64,000 nt of DNA from Paenibacillus marchantiae (GTDB taxonomy: Bacteria > Bacillota > Bacilli > Paenibacillales > Paenibacillaceae): positions 620,001 to 684,000 of the forward strand of contig NZ_CP118270.1 of assembly GCF_028771845.1 (NCBI RefSeq). The letters run 5' to 3'. The notes beneath the pieces are model-generated. The model ran no database searches. It was not told where the DNA came from and was given only the letters and a program-made list of their open reading frames with translations. Position 1 is the first letter of the stretch. The number at the start of each line of letters is the position of its first letter. The position numbers were made by a program, and so were the translations under genes. This document shows positions 18,637 through 27,333 of this stretch, piece by piece.

Positions 18637-18690
18637 AATTCATAAATCGATTATTCATTTCTGAAATAATGATGAAATCAGTGCTTTTAT

Positions 18691-20154
18691 TTAATTGCGA
18701 TCCTGTGAGGGCATAAATGCGGAGATATCCACACCAAGTCCATGAGCCAAACGACCACCGAGCTGTCCATCTGCCTGGAAGAAATGGCATAAAGCACGAA
18801 GCTGGGTCTGTTCCGGTACTGCCTTCAGGTCATTGATCAGGTTATCGAGCAAATGTTGCTGCTCCACCGCCGTGAATGAACGGAACAACTCCCCTGACTG
18901 CGTATAGTTATCGGTCTTCTCAATTTTCTCGCGCGTAACATGACCCTCTAACGGAACCTGGCTGTCACGGTATTCCGGTGCTTCTTCCGGGCTGTTGCCC
19001 GAGCTGTTCGGTTCATAATTTACCGGGGACGGGTCCTGACTCACATTCATCAATCCATCACGCTGATGATTGCGAACCGGAGCATAAGGGCAGTTCACCG
19101 GAATCTGCAAATAGTTCGGTCCGAGCCGGTGGCGCTGTGTATCCGGATAAGAGAACAGACGACCTTGCAGCAATTTATCTTCGGAAGGCTCAATTCCAGG
19201 CACCAAAGCGCTTGGTGAAAAGGCTGCTTGCTCCACTTCTGCGAAGAAGTTTTGTGGATTACGGTTCAATGTCATGGTTCCGATCGTCTGGAACGGTAGT
19301 ACATCTTCCGGCCAAGTCTTGGTTGGGTCGAGCGGATCGAAGGCGAAATCATCCATCTGCTCCGGCTTCAGCAACTGTACCTGCAGCTTCCACTGCGGGT
19401 ATTGACCGTTTTTGATATGATCGTGTAAATCTCGGGTGGCATGGTTGAAATCCTGTCCTTGTACCTCAGCTGCCTCTTGACGTGAGAAGCCTCGCACGCC
19501 TTGAGCCGATTCCCACTTGTATTTCACATAATGGACTTGCCCTTGAGCATTAATCCATTTGAAGGCGTGTACGCCGAATCCATCCATTTCACGGTAACTT
19601 GCTGGCGTACCCAGATCGGAAAACAACCAAGTCATCATATGAGTCGACTCCGGTGACAGTGTCATGAAGTCCCAGTAGCGTGCAGGGTCCTGGATATTCG
19701 TATCCGGCGCAGGCTTCAGGGAATGAACCATATCCGGGAACTTCATGGCATCACGGATGAAAAAGACGGGCAAATGGTTACCCACAATATCATAGTTCCC
19801 TTCACGCGTGTAGAACTTCACGGCAAAACCACGTGGATCACGCGCTGTCTCCGGTGAACCCGTACCGTGAATTACCGTGGAGAACCGCACCAGTACATCC
19901 GTCTCTGTGCCCGGGTCTTGTAAGAAATCGGCTGTCGTATAAGCCTTCATGCTCTTCTCCAGCGTAAACACGCCATGTGCACCCGCACCTCTTGCATGAA
20001 CGACCCGTTCCGGAATACGTTCACGGTCAAAGTGTGCGATCTTCTCAAGAAGATGATAATCCTCAAGTAATGTGGGACCTCTTCTTCCTGCGGTACGGGA
20101 GTTTTGGTTGTCACCTACGGGTGCGCCCTGATTGGTTGTCATGCGTTCTGTCAT
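18691..20154 (-). CDS. katA: Monofunctional heme catalase (clade 3, KatA-like)
   Basis: Catalase of 487 residues, cytoplasmic, which splits hydrogen peroxide. The distal His lies in ERVVHARGAGAHG (about 53), the distal Asn in VGNHLPVFF, and the proximal heme Tyr in RLFSYPDTQRHRLG; the length is that of small-subunit clade 3 enzymes. ATG follows CATGAGGAGGATAACGAT. The promoter carries a PerR-type box, and perR itself lies about 1.1 kb upstream beyond the orphan regulator gene, so peroxide induction is expected. Confidence 0.96.
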   Translation of the reverse strand: MTERMTTNQGAPVGDNQNSRTAGRRGPTLLEDYHLLEKIAHFDRERIPERVVHARGAGAHGVFTLEKSMKAYTTADFLQDPGTETDVLVRFSTVIHGTGSPETARDPRGFAVKFYTREGNYDIVGNHLPVFFIRDAMKFPDMVHSLKPAPDTNIQDPARYWDFMTLSPESTHMMTWLFSDLGTPASYREMDGFGVHAFKWINAQGQVHYVKYKWESAQGVRGFSRQEAAEVQGQDFNHATRDLHDHIKNGQYPQWKLQVQLLKPEQMDDFAFDPLDPTKTWPEDVLPFQTIGTMTLNRNPQNFFAEVEQAAFSPSALVPGIEPSEDKLLQGRLFSYPDTQRHRLGPNYLQIPVNCPYAPVRNHQRDGLMNVSQDPSPVNYEPNSSGNSPEEAPEYRDSQVPLEGHVTREKIEKTDNYTQSGELFRSFTAVEQQHLLDNLINDLKAVPEQTQLRALCHFFQADGQLGGRLAHGLGVDISAFMPSQDRN

Positions 20155-20236
20155 ATCGTTATCCTCCTCATGTTGGTCTCATGCCTGCTGTATATACTCT
20201 ATTAAAATCATATTCGCCATCGCTTTAAATATACAT

Positions 20237-20268
20237 TTAGACTTGATCTAACTGTTAAATTGATTCTA
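20237..20268 (-). promoter_or_regulatory. PerR-type box and -10 of katA
   Basis: The palindrome TTAGATCAAGTCTAA (minus strand, 20237-20251) lies 11 bases downstream of a TAGAAT hexamer at 20263-20268. The same layout occurs at dps. The remaining 316-base gap between katA and the next gene holds no other feature I recognise. Confidence 0.75.
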
Positions 20269-20451
20269 ACATGTCCCACTCGCCCCTTGCATGAGGTTCG
20301 TATGAGATTAAGATGAGTTTCTTGTTCGTTTCATGAATGAAATATGAACATCAACTTGGAGTAAGATGAGCATTGATCCATTCCGATTGCTTGATCTACT
20401 CTCTCTAGTGGATATACCCGCATACGAGTGACATGAACAGCGCAATGTGTC

Positions 20452-20479
20452 CACACAAAAAAAAAGCGGACTAATCCGC
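20452..20479 (-). terminator. Terminator of the perR/orphan regulator unit
   Basis: On the minus strand the stem GCGGA-TTAG-TCCGC overlaps the stop codon of the regulator gene and is followed by nine T. Confidence 0.9.
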
Positions 20480-21277
20480 CAGGCGGTAGCCCACTCCTCT
20501 TACCGTTACTATATATTGAGGCGAAGCCGCGTTATCGCCAAGTTTTTTGCGCAAGCTTTTGATATGAACATCCACCACATTGCTTCCACCCGTAAAATCA
20601 GTCTCCCAAATATCGCTGAGCATCTCCTCACGGGAAATCACTGCACCTTTGGCATCAATCAGCTTCAGCAGCAGATCATACTCTGTCTTGGTCAGGTGAA
20701 TGCGGTCATTGTTCCGGTGCACACTCATCCGCTCACGATCCAGCCATAGATCCTTGAAAGCGATGCGTTGGCCTTCCTGAGGTAGAAATCCACGTTTCGG
20801 TGCTGCAGGACTGTTGCCGATCATGCGTTGCACACGATACAACGCTTCCTGCGGACGGGCTGGCCAGACCAGTAATTCCTCCTGAAGCATCGGGCCACTG
20901 GCACTGCCAATCATCTTCTCCCCCACCAGATACAGACAGGGTGTTGCATGTTCCGCTTCACGATTCAATCGGCTGCTGATACCGGCAAAAGCATCAATGG
21001 TTCCAGCAACAGACAGGTCATAGATCAACAGATCAAATACAAGCCGTTCATGCAAATCAGGCTCCCAGCGGTGGAACACCAGCACATCGAAGCAGCTATC
21101 CGTAAGTGCCTTAACCAGCTCATGTACTTGCCCTGGCATAGGACTAATCAGAATGACCCGTCTCGTAACCGGGCAATTATCCACAAGGGGAGTTGGATCC
21201 GCAAGGGCAGGCTTGACCCGGAGCGGCAAACGACGACCGGACAGGTTGATTTTTACTTGACCCGTTTGTTTCTGCAT
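20471..21277 (-). CDS. Orphan response-regulator-like winged-helix protein with degenerate receiver
   Basis: Protein of 268 residues. The C-terminal OmpR/PhoB winged helix (about 165-268) is intact: IHLTKTEYDLLLKLIDAKGAVISREEMLSDIW, VDVHIKSLRKKL and IVTVRGVGYRLAD. The N-terminal part (about 38-155) resembles a receiver: VILISPMPG and FDLLIYDLSVAG keep strand order and a possible phosphoacceptor D87. The acidic pair at the first strand, the Thr/Ser and the conserved Lys are lost (LVWPARP in place of TKP). No kinase gene adjoins it. It overlaps the end of perR by 25 bases in a different frame, so its translation depends on perR. Confidence 0.85.
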   Translation of the reverse strand: MQKQTGQVKINLSGRRLPLRVKPALADPTPLVDNCPVTRRVILISPMPGQVHELVKALTDSCFDVLVFHRWEPDLHERLVFDLLIYDLSVAGTIDAFAGISSRLNREAEHATPCLYLVGEKMIGSASGPMLQEELLVWPARPQEALYRVQRMIGNSPAAPKRGFLPQEGQRIAFKDLWLDRERMSVHRNNDRIHLTKTEYDLLLKLIDAKGAVISREEMLSDIWETDFTGGSNVVDVHIKSLRKKLGDNAASPQYIVTVRGVGYRLAD

Positions 21278-21648
21278 TCCGCGCAGACACCTCCAAAGAC
21301 CACATGAGCGTGATCAATCGCATACCCGGTTTCCTCCACGACTTGCTTCATCCATTGCGGAGGAACCTCCGTCATGACTTCATCCACCTTGCCACATACT
21401 TCACACATAATATGTTGATGATCGTCCATGCGGGCATCATAACGACTGGCCGTCTCGCCTAACTTGAGTTCTCGAATCAACTCTTTATCCGTTAAATATC
21501 GGAGCGAATTATATACCGTACCATAAGCCAAATTATAACCTTGCTCCACCAGACGGTTCATCACTTCTGCTGCCGTTGGATGGTCTTCGGAATGACGGAC
21601 TACATCGTAAACAGCTTGACGCTGTATCGTCAGATTTAGAGTTCTCAC
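21253..21648 (-). CDS. perR: Peroxide-sensing Fur-family repressor PerR
   Basis: Fur-family repressor of 131 residues. The winged helix contains HPTAAEVMNRLVEQGYNLAYGTVYNSLRYL; the sensing metal site is HPTAAEV His, DDHQHIMCEVCGK and SRYD; two CxxC pairs (CEVC, CAEC) hold structural zinc. An Asp (GKVDEV), not the Glu of true Fur, follows CGK, as in Bacillus PerR. I prefer the GTG at 21648, eight bases after AAAGGAG, over the TTG two codons earlier. A matching PerR box overlaps its own promoter, suggesting autoregulation. Confidence 0.88.
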   Translation of the reverse strand: MRTLNLTIQRQAVYDVVRHSEDHPTAAEVMNRLVEQGYNLAYGTVYNSLRYLTDKELIRELKLGETASRYDARMDDHQHIMCEVCGKVDEVMTEVPPQWMKQVVEETGYAIDHAHVVFGGVCAECRNKRVK

Positions 21649-21746
21649 CAGCAATTCTCCTTTATTAACCCATTCAATAGTATATAAGATGACACAGCAA
21701 TCTACTGATTGCTATGATTCCCTGAAACATCAAAATCATTTTTGAT

Positions 21747-21784
21747 TTAGATTAAGTATAAATCTCATTGCACAATGAAGTCAA
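21747..21784 (-). promoter_or_regulatory. perR promoter with overlapping PerR-type box
   Basis: On the minus strand TTGACT (21779-21784), an 18-base spacer and TATACT (21755-21760) form a promoter. The box TTATACTTAATCTAA (21747-21761) covers the -10. It matches the dps box at 14 of 15 bases. Confidence 0.7.
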
Positions 21785-21920
21785 TATCCGACTATTTTAT
21801 TCATGAATACTTATAGCCAAGCCTCTTCTAAGCATCCGTTGCTCTCATTTGGGATAATATGGTTCGCTACTATACTGCTTTTCAGCTAAAATATAGTAAT
21901 GTGCGCTAAAGGGGGGATGC

Positions 21921-23051
21921 TTGTTGCTAAGCACGTTTTTCGTCAATCTCTGTGTCATGATCACGTTCATGTATGTGTCCGGAATCATAGCCAAATTCTA
22001 TCGTATCCGCGTGCCCTTTCCCTCGATGCGTGTTCAGATGATCGGTGGTCTGCTGTTCGGGATCTATGGAACGGTACTGATGAATTATTCCTTTCCTTTA
22101 AATGAAACTACCATTGTGGATTTGCGTCATTTGGCTATCGTCACAGCAGCCGTATATTTAGGAGGACTGGCTTCGGTCATCTCGGGACTTGTCATTTCCA
22201 TCCTGCGTATTGTCATGTTTGGAATGTCATCCGCTGCCATCGATGCAGCATTCGTCATGACGATTATCGGACTATCCGGTGTATATTTTGCCTATGCTCC
22301 CTGGTCGAGATTAACCAAAATTATTACCATGAACCTGCTGGGTATGACGCTGATCTTTGTGATCCTGATGCTGAATACAACCAGCATGAACTCATTAATG
22401 AAAGTATATCCTTTACAGATGACCATTTCTTTTGTCGGTGGAATCTTTATTTATTTCATCGCAGAATTCATTAATAAATCGAATGAGATGTTGTTCCTGC
22501 TCGAACGAAAAGCAACCACCGACCATCTTACCAATCTCAGTAATCGCAGACAATTTGAGAAATCACTTGAGTTGGAACTGGAACGGGCTCGTGAGTACAA
22601 GCAAAAACTATCCCTGTTGGTCATCGACATCGATCGTTTCAAAAAAGTAAATGATACTTTCGGTCATACTTCAGGTGATGCGGTTCTGAAACAACTCGGA
22701 CAATTGCTCATTGAGCATACCCGCTCAGCGGATATCGTCTCTCGAAACGGAGGCGAGGAATTCGCTATACTATTGCTCGATTGTGGTCATCACCAAGCCA
22801 TGGCCATTGCCGAGTCCATCAGACAATCGGTCGAGAAGTACCATTTTGCGCTGCCTGATGGCAATACGATCCGGCTGACCATCTCCATAGGGGTCGCTGT
22901 TTTTCCGGATCACTGCGACGACCGGGATGATAACGATTTCTTTGAACAGGCAGACCGTGCATTATATGAAGCCAAGAATACGGGCAGGAACCGCGTATGT
23001 GCCATTCCGCTGCGTTCCAGGTCGCTCTCCGGCGGCCAAAGCCCATTCTAA
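21921..23051 (+). CDS. Membrane diguanylate cyclase (5TMR-LYT sensor plus GGDEF)
   Basis: Protein of 376 residues. The N-terminal half has five to six membrane helices of the 5TMR-LYT type (VPFPSMRVQMIGGLLFGIYG, TAAVYLGGLASVISGLVISILR). The C-terminal GGDEF domain (about 205-360) has DHLTNLSNRRQF, DIDRFKKVNDTFGH and the active loop SRNGGEEF. RSAD five residues before the loop is an intact I-site, so product inhibition is likely. It should make cyclic di-GMP. The start is a TTG (21921 or 21924) after GGGGGG, since the nearby ATG is out of frame. It stands alone with its own terminator. Confidence 0.9.
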   Translation: MLLSTFFVNLCVMITFMYVSGIIAKFYRIRVPFPSMRVQMIGGLLFGIYGTVLMNYSFPLNETTIVDLRHLAIVTAAVYLGGLASVISGLVISILRIVMFGMSSAAIDAAFVMTIIGLSGVYFAYAPWSRLTKIITMNLLGMTLIFVILMLNTTSMNSLMKVYPLQMTISFVGGIFIYFIAEFINKSNEMLFLLERKATTDHLTNLSNRRQFEKSLELELERAREYKQKLSLLVIDIDRFKKVNDTFGHTSGDAVLKQLGQLLIEHTRSADIVSRNGGEEFAILLLDCGHHQAMAIAESIRQSVEKYHFALPDGNTIRLTISIGVAVFPDHCDDRDDNDFFEQADRALYEAKNTGRNRVCAIPLRSRSLSGGQSPF

Positions 23052-23060
23052 TCTCAAACC

Positions 23061-23112
23061 AAAAAAGGGATGTCCTCATAGCCTATCAGGCTAGCCAGGA
23101 CATCCCTTTCTT
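23061..23112. terminator. Bidirectional terminator between cyclase and aldo/keto reductase genes
   Basis: AAGGGATGTCCT and AGGACATCCCTT pair; an inner AGCCT/AGGCT stem fills the loop. A and T runs flank it on both sides, serving two convergent genes. Confidence 0.93.
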
Positions 23113-23183
23113 ATCTCAACATTTTGCAGCATTCGAATCAACTCGCGTACGGGTAAAAAGCAACCTGTGAGGTTGAGTTCGCC

Positions 23184-24122
23184 TTAAGCTAAGATTTGTT
23201 CGATTTCTTCAACGATGGCAGCATCCAGCTTCACACCGGAAGCGGCAGCGTTCTCTTTCACCTGCTCAGGGCGACTTGCCCCTACAAGCGCACTGGACAC
23301 GTTATTTTGACGCAGAATCCACGCCAGAGCCAATTGACCAACCTTCAAGTCCAGCTTTTCCGCCACTTCAATCAACTGACGAACCTTGCCAATCCGGTCA
23401 GCATTAATTTTCCCTTCATCCCATCCCAGCTTCGCTGCCCGGCTGTTCTCGGGAATATCGGACACCGAAGTGTATTTCCCGGTCAACAATCCTTGTGCAA
23501 GCGGGGAGTAGACGACTTGTCCAATACCTTTGCGCTCACCCAAAGGGATGATTTCACTTTCGATGTAACGGTCAAACATGTTGTATACCGGCTGGTTCAC
23601 CACGATATGATCCAGCAACAGGCGGTCAGCGGTACCCAGCGCAGCTTCCATCTGTGCCGCGGTCCATTGACTAACACCTACGTAGAGCACCTTGCCCTGA
23701 CGCACCAGATCGTCAAGTGCTCGCAGTGTCTCTTCAATCGGTGTTTCGGTATGATAGCGATGGCAATAATATATGTCTACATAATCAACACCTAGCCGTT
23801 GCAAGCTGGCTTCGCATTGTTCCTTAATATGTTTACGTGATAACCCTTGGTCATTTGGACCGTCACCCATTTTGCCAAAAACCTTGGTTGCAAGGACATA
23901 GGAATCGCGGGAATACGCTTTCAACGTCTGCCCCAGCAGTTCTTCTGCTGCACCCCGCTCGTACACATTGGCTGTATCGAAAAAGTTGATGCCTTCATCG
24001 AATGCGGCTTCAATTGATTTCACCGCGTTTTCACGTTCCACATATCCTCCGTATGTCAGCCAGCTACCCAGGCTAATCTCGCTTACTTTCAGTCCGCTTC
24101 CACCTAATCTACGGTATTCCAT
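23184..24122 (-). CDS. Aldo/keto reductase (Kv-beta/YghZ-like)
   Basis: Protein of 312 residues, an NADPH-dependent TIM-barrel reductase. The catalytic tetrad is visible: Asp and Tyr in INFFDTANVYERG, Lys in LATKVF and His in YYCHRYH. The C-terminal SALVGASRPEQVKENAAA binds cofactor. The LGVDYVDIYYCHRYHTETPIEETLRALDDLVRQGK block is typical of the voltage-gated-channel-beta-like AKRs. ATG at 24122 is preferred over a GTG three codons earlier that abuts the ribosome site. Substrate unknown. Confidence 0.92.
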   Translation of the reverse strand: MEYRRLGGSGLKVSEISLGSWLTYGGYVERENAVKSIEAAFDEGINFFDTANVYERGAAEELLGQTLKAYSRDSYVLATKVFGKMGDGPNDQGLSRKHIKEQCEASLQRLGVDYVDIYYCHRYHTETPIEETLRALDDLVRQGKVLYVGVSQWTAAQMEAALGTADRLLLDHIVVNQPVYNMFDRYIESEIIPLGERKGIGQVVYSPLAQGLLTGKYTSVSDIPENSRAAKLGWDEGKINADRIGKVRQLIEVAEKLDLKVGQLALAWILRQNNVSSALVGASRPEQVKENAAASGVKLDAAIVEEIEQILA

Positions 24123-24241
24123 TGAATGCACATCCTCCTCTAAACTGATTAATGATGAAGTTCCCTTTCTATTGTATCGTATTCGGCTCGGATTAAAAGG
24201 GCTTTGGAGAAGAATTTGGGATATAGATAGGGATGAATATG

Positions 24242-24266
24242 AAAAGCTCCGCTAAAGAGCGGAGCC
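24242..24266 (-). terminator. Terminator of the GH5 gene
   Basis: On the minus strand GCTCCGCT-CTTT-AGCGGAGC is followed by TTTTC, 60 bases past the glucanase stop and just before the aldo/keto reductase gene. Confidence 0.85.
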
Positions 24267-24325
24267 ACGACACGCGTCAAATATTACCCAGTCACCACAT
24301 TTTAATGAATGGGCACTAGTTAATC

Positions 24326-25972
24326 TTAGTTAGCTGTTACGTTAAATTGTTCCCATGCTCCGCCCACAGCGTTACGATTGGCAGACAGCACGCCTCCGTT
24401 ATTCAGATCCGCACTGACATATTTACCGTTCGCCACGGATTTGAAGGCCACCAATCCCCCACCCAGATCTTCACGGGTAAACTTCTCCCATGTGGATGGG
24501 TACGTGGCCGAGGCGATCAAACGCCCGCCATTATTCAGATCTGCTTGCACATATTTGATGTTGCTCATCGACAGGAAGGATACCGTACCATCCGAATTCT
24601 GGATGATTTTGAACCGCTCCCAATGTCCGGCAGTATCCCGATTGGCTACCAGTGCATCTGCACCGCCATTCTCTGCGCTAACAAATGTGCCGTTGGCATT
24701 GGCTTTCAGGCTGGACCATGTCTCTGTAAAAGGAGCCGTTCCCGTATGTTTTTTGACCACATTCTGGAACGAAGTATTAGAGGCAAAGTTCGCCGTTGTG
24801 AACTTGCTCCATTTGGAAGCAATTGTTGCCGCGCTGTCCGTATTCAGGTTCGGTGCCGGGTTGTTGTTGTTATTGTAATAGCCCCAAGTTCCGCCGCCTT
24901 TGACCTTATAACTCCAGTTCGTCCATGAAGCATTCAGTGCATTCAGACCAGACAGCCACTTCTCGGTCAGATCATCCTGACCAAACGAGAACTCGCCCGC
25001 TAACACCGGAACGTTCCAATTCTTCTGATAGGACGCCATATCCTTCAGCCAGCGATCCATCTCCGAATTGGTCAGATCCCAGTTGTTATAATCCGTGAAT
25101 TGATAATGGTGCGTCTGATACATCACATTCGTCCAGCCATAAGTCGTTGGTGGTGAAGCTGCCCACCAGTCGAAGAATGCTGCGATGATGATCATGTGAT
25201 CGGCATCCTTGGCACGGACGGCTTTGTACATCCGGTCATAGAAATCCATCTTTTGCTTGATTTGAGCTGCATTTTCACCCGTTCCCATGGTTACCAGAGG
25301 TTCATTGAGCAGGTCGTACGCGGCAACAGTTGGATTACCTTTGTAACGTGTCGCCATCCGTTCCCAGATCTGAATAGTCCAGTTCTGGTATGTAGAATTA
25401 GTCCACAGTTGGTTGGAATTCTCCTGACCGCAGGAATGCCATGGACAGGCGGCTCCCGGTGCACCGTGCAGATCGAGAATGACATACAGGTTCCGTTTGC
25501 CCGCTTCATCAATCAGCCAATCCAGTTTGCGGAACGTAACCGAATCAGGCTTCATGACACCGCTGGTGTTCATAAAATCCTCCCAATAGATCGGCACACG
25601 CACAACGTTCATGCCCCAGTTCTTGATGTTATCCAGATCACCAACCTGAATCCAGTTGTCCTGATATCCATTGATCAGGCTCTGTGCACCCGATTCCCCA
25701 AAACGATTCGTCAACGTGCGACGCAGCGTGTATTCATCTACCGCCCCGGAGGGCGTCATCCATTCTTCCTGCAGCAGCCAACCACCCAAATTTGTTCCAC
25801 GCAGATTTACCACGTTGCCTGTACCCGAACTATTGCGGACAACCGTTCCGTTAGCCTTCAGGAAATCCCCTGATCCAAAAGCCGCACTGGCCTTCGGTGA
25901 ACCTACGGCCGAAGCCAGCAGTCCCAGCAGCAGACAGCTGCACAATAGCATAATAGTGCTCTTCTTCAACAT
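24326..25972 (-). CDS. Secreted GH5 glucanase (exo-beta-1,3-glucanase-like) with fascin-like C-terminal domain
   Basis: Protein of 548 residues. A signal peptide ends near residue 31 (SPKASA/A). The GH5 barrel follows with RGTNLGGWLLQEEWMTPS and VILDLHGAPGA, both typical of the exo-1,3-glucanase subgroup, the acid/base Glu224 in DLLNEPL and the nucleophile Glu327 in LAGEFSFG. From about 410 there is a fascin-like beta-trefoil unit with repeated KYVSADLNNGG / KYVQADLNNGG and WEQF/WEKF motifs, probably a glucan-binding module. It is divergent from a LacI regulator; two LacI/CcpA-type operators lie between, so sugar-controlled expression is expected. Confidence 0.9.
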   Translation of the reverse strand: MLKKSTIMLLCSCLLLGLLASAVGSPKASAAFGSGDFLKANGTVVRNSSGTGNVVNLRGTNLGGWLLQEEWMTPSGAVDEYTLRRTLTNRFGESGAQSLINGYQDNWIQVGDLDNIKNWGMNVVRVPIYWEDFMNTSGVMKPDSVTFRKLDWLIDEAGKRNLYVILDLHGAPGAACPWHSCGQENSNQLWTNSTYQNWTIQIWERMATRYKGNPTVAAYDLLNEPLVTMGTGENAAQIKQKMDFYDRMYKAVRAKDADHMIIIAAFFDWWAASPPTTYGWTNVMYQTHHYQFTDYNNWDLTNSEMDRWLKDMASYQKNWNVPVLAGEFSFGQDDLTEKWLSGLNALNASWTNWSYKVKGGGTWGYYNNNNNPAPNLNTDSAATIASKWSKFTTANFASNTSFQNVVKKHTGTAPFTETWSSLKANANGTFVSAENGGADALVANRDTAGHWERFKIIQNSDGTVSFLSMSNIKYVQADLNNGGRLIASATYPSTWEKFTREDLGGGLVAFKSVANGKYVSADLNNGGVLSANRNAVGGAWEQFNVTAN

Positions 25973-26120
25973 GTTGACGCCTCCCTTAAATGGTCATATC
26001 TTGAGGTATGACTGAACCAGGATGCAGCACTCACGACAGGTAACGGTAATGCTATATAAACAGCGGGTGTACGAGGGGGACAATCCATGGATGTCCGCTA
26101 TTTATCACAACTGGAGTTAG

Positions 26121-26134
26121 TGAAATCGATTACA
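26121..26134. promoter_or_regulatory. LacI/CcpA-type operator, glucanase side
   Basis: TGAAATCGATTACA fits the cre/LacI pattern TGNAANCGNTNNCA. It lies about 150 bases before the GH5 start and matches the site at 26200-26213 (read on the minus strand) at 13 of 14 bases. Confidence 0.65.
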
Positions 26135-26199
26135 TTTTATTGAATATTAAACCCTTTATTCCTCCACTATCCCAATTATTGTTTCAATCGGTTATAACT

Positions 26200-26213
26200 T
26201 GTAATCGTTTTCA
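26200..26213. promoter_or_regulatory. LacI/CcpA-type operator, regulator side
   Basis: Read on the minus strand this is TGAAAACGATTACA, a good match to the CcpA cre consensus and to general LacI-family sites. It lies 60 bases before the LacI gene and in opposite orientation to its twin, with centres 79 bases apart. Confidence 0.65.
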
Positions 26214-26272
26214 ATTGGAATTATAATGAATTTGAATTAATTGTCAATCACTTATTTGGAGTTGTGAAGAAT

Positions 26273-27286
26273 ATGGATGTCAAAATCATTGATGTAGCTG
26301 CCATTGCAGGTGTGTCCCCGGCAACCGTATCGCGGGTCATTAATCAGCACAGCAAAGTAAGCACCAAGACCAAAGATAAGGTGATGCGCGCCATCGAGCA
26401 ATTGGGATATCACCCCAACGCAGCAGCCAAGAATCTTCGTTCACAGAGAACCATGACAATTGGCGTAATCGTTCCCGATATTAACAACTCCTATTATGCC
26501 GAAATTATTAAAGGCATTGAGAACATCGCCTATGCCCGCCATTACAAGGTCATTATATGTGATGCTCATAACCTGAAAGAGAGAGAAGTCGATTATCTTA
26601 ATTTGCTGCTGGATCGAACCATTGACGGTGTCATCATTATCACGCCCATGCTGGCGGATGAGGAATTATTCCAGCTTGCGGATAAGGGGTATCGCATTGG
26701 CATCGTTGGCAAATATATCGAACATGATCAGATCCCGTGTATATATACGGACAACGTGAAATTCTCCCAGGAAGTTGTTCAGCATCTCGTTGAGGCCGGA
26801 CATCGAAATATCGTTTTCTTAAACGGTTATCCTGAAGCAATTGACAGCTATGAACGGCTAGAAGGTTACTTGAAGGCCCTGCGCAATCATCAGATTCCGT
26901 TCCGTCCCGAACTGATCGAGAATGGGAACTTCAATGAGGAAGGTGGGTACGAGGCCATCAAAAGACTGTTTAACAAAGGCCTGTCCTTCTCCGCTGTATA
27001 TGCGGCTAATGATGAAATGGCGCTAGGTGTATACAAAGCATGTATGGAATACGGGATACGCATCCCTGAGCAATTGGCTATCGTAGGTGTGGACAACAAT
27101 CGAATCAGCAAATACATTCATCCTACGCTAAGTTCGGTGAACCAGCCCAAGTATACGATGGGGGCCATTCTTATGGAGAAGATGATTGACACGATGAATA
27201 CAAATGATTTTCAGGACAAACGTGTATTTAAAGTCGACTCGGAGCTGCTTGTTCGAGCTTCCTCTTCCTTCAAAATAACAACATAA
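26273..27286 (+). CDS. LacI family transcriptional regulator
   Basis: Regulator of 337 residues with an N-terminal LacI helix-turn-helix (IIDVAAIAGVSPATVSRVINQHSKVS, about 4-29), hinge YHPNAAAKNLRS and a periplasmic-binding-protein-like sugar domain (TIGVIVPDINNSYYAEIIKGIE; later YAANDEMALGVYKAC and VGVDNN). It should repress or activate by binding a sugar. ATG at 26273 is chosen over a GTG nine bases earlier that is too close to GGAG. Divergent from the GH5 gene, which is its likely target. Confidence 0.93.
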   Translation: MDVKIIDVAAIAGVSPATVSRVINQHSKVSTKTKDKVMRAIEQLGYHPNAAAKNLRSQRTMTIGVIVPDINNSYYAEIIKGIENIAYARHYKVIICDAHNLKEREVDYLNLLLDRTIDGVIIITPMLADEELFQLADKGYRIGIVGKYIEHDQIPCIYTDNVKFSQEVVQHLVEAGHRNIVFLNGYPEAIDSYERLEGYLKALRNHQIPFRPELIENGNFNEEGGYEAIKRLFNKGLSFSAVYAANDEMALGVYKACMEYGIRIPEQLAIVGVDNNRISKYIHPTLSSVNQPKYTMGAILMEKMIDTMNTNDFQDKRVFKVDSELLVRASSSFKITT

Positions 27287-27312
27287 AGCGCACCCGTAAC
27301 AGGTGCGCCAGT
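27287..27312. terminator. Weak hairpin between convergent lacI-type and kinase genes
   Basis: GCGCACC and GGTGCGC form a seven-base stem directly after the LacI-type stop. T runs on both sides are short, so termination is likely but weak. Confidence 0.5.
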
Positions 27313-27333
27313 TTAATATATGTTCACATATTC

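Noticed and set aside
21899-22105. Alternative start region and frame at the diguanylate cyclase gene
   Set aside because: The ATG after GGGGGG at 21917 is out of frame with the GGDEF protein and its frame is short; TTG at 21921 is the better start.
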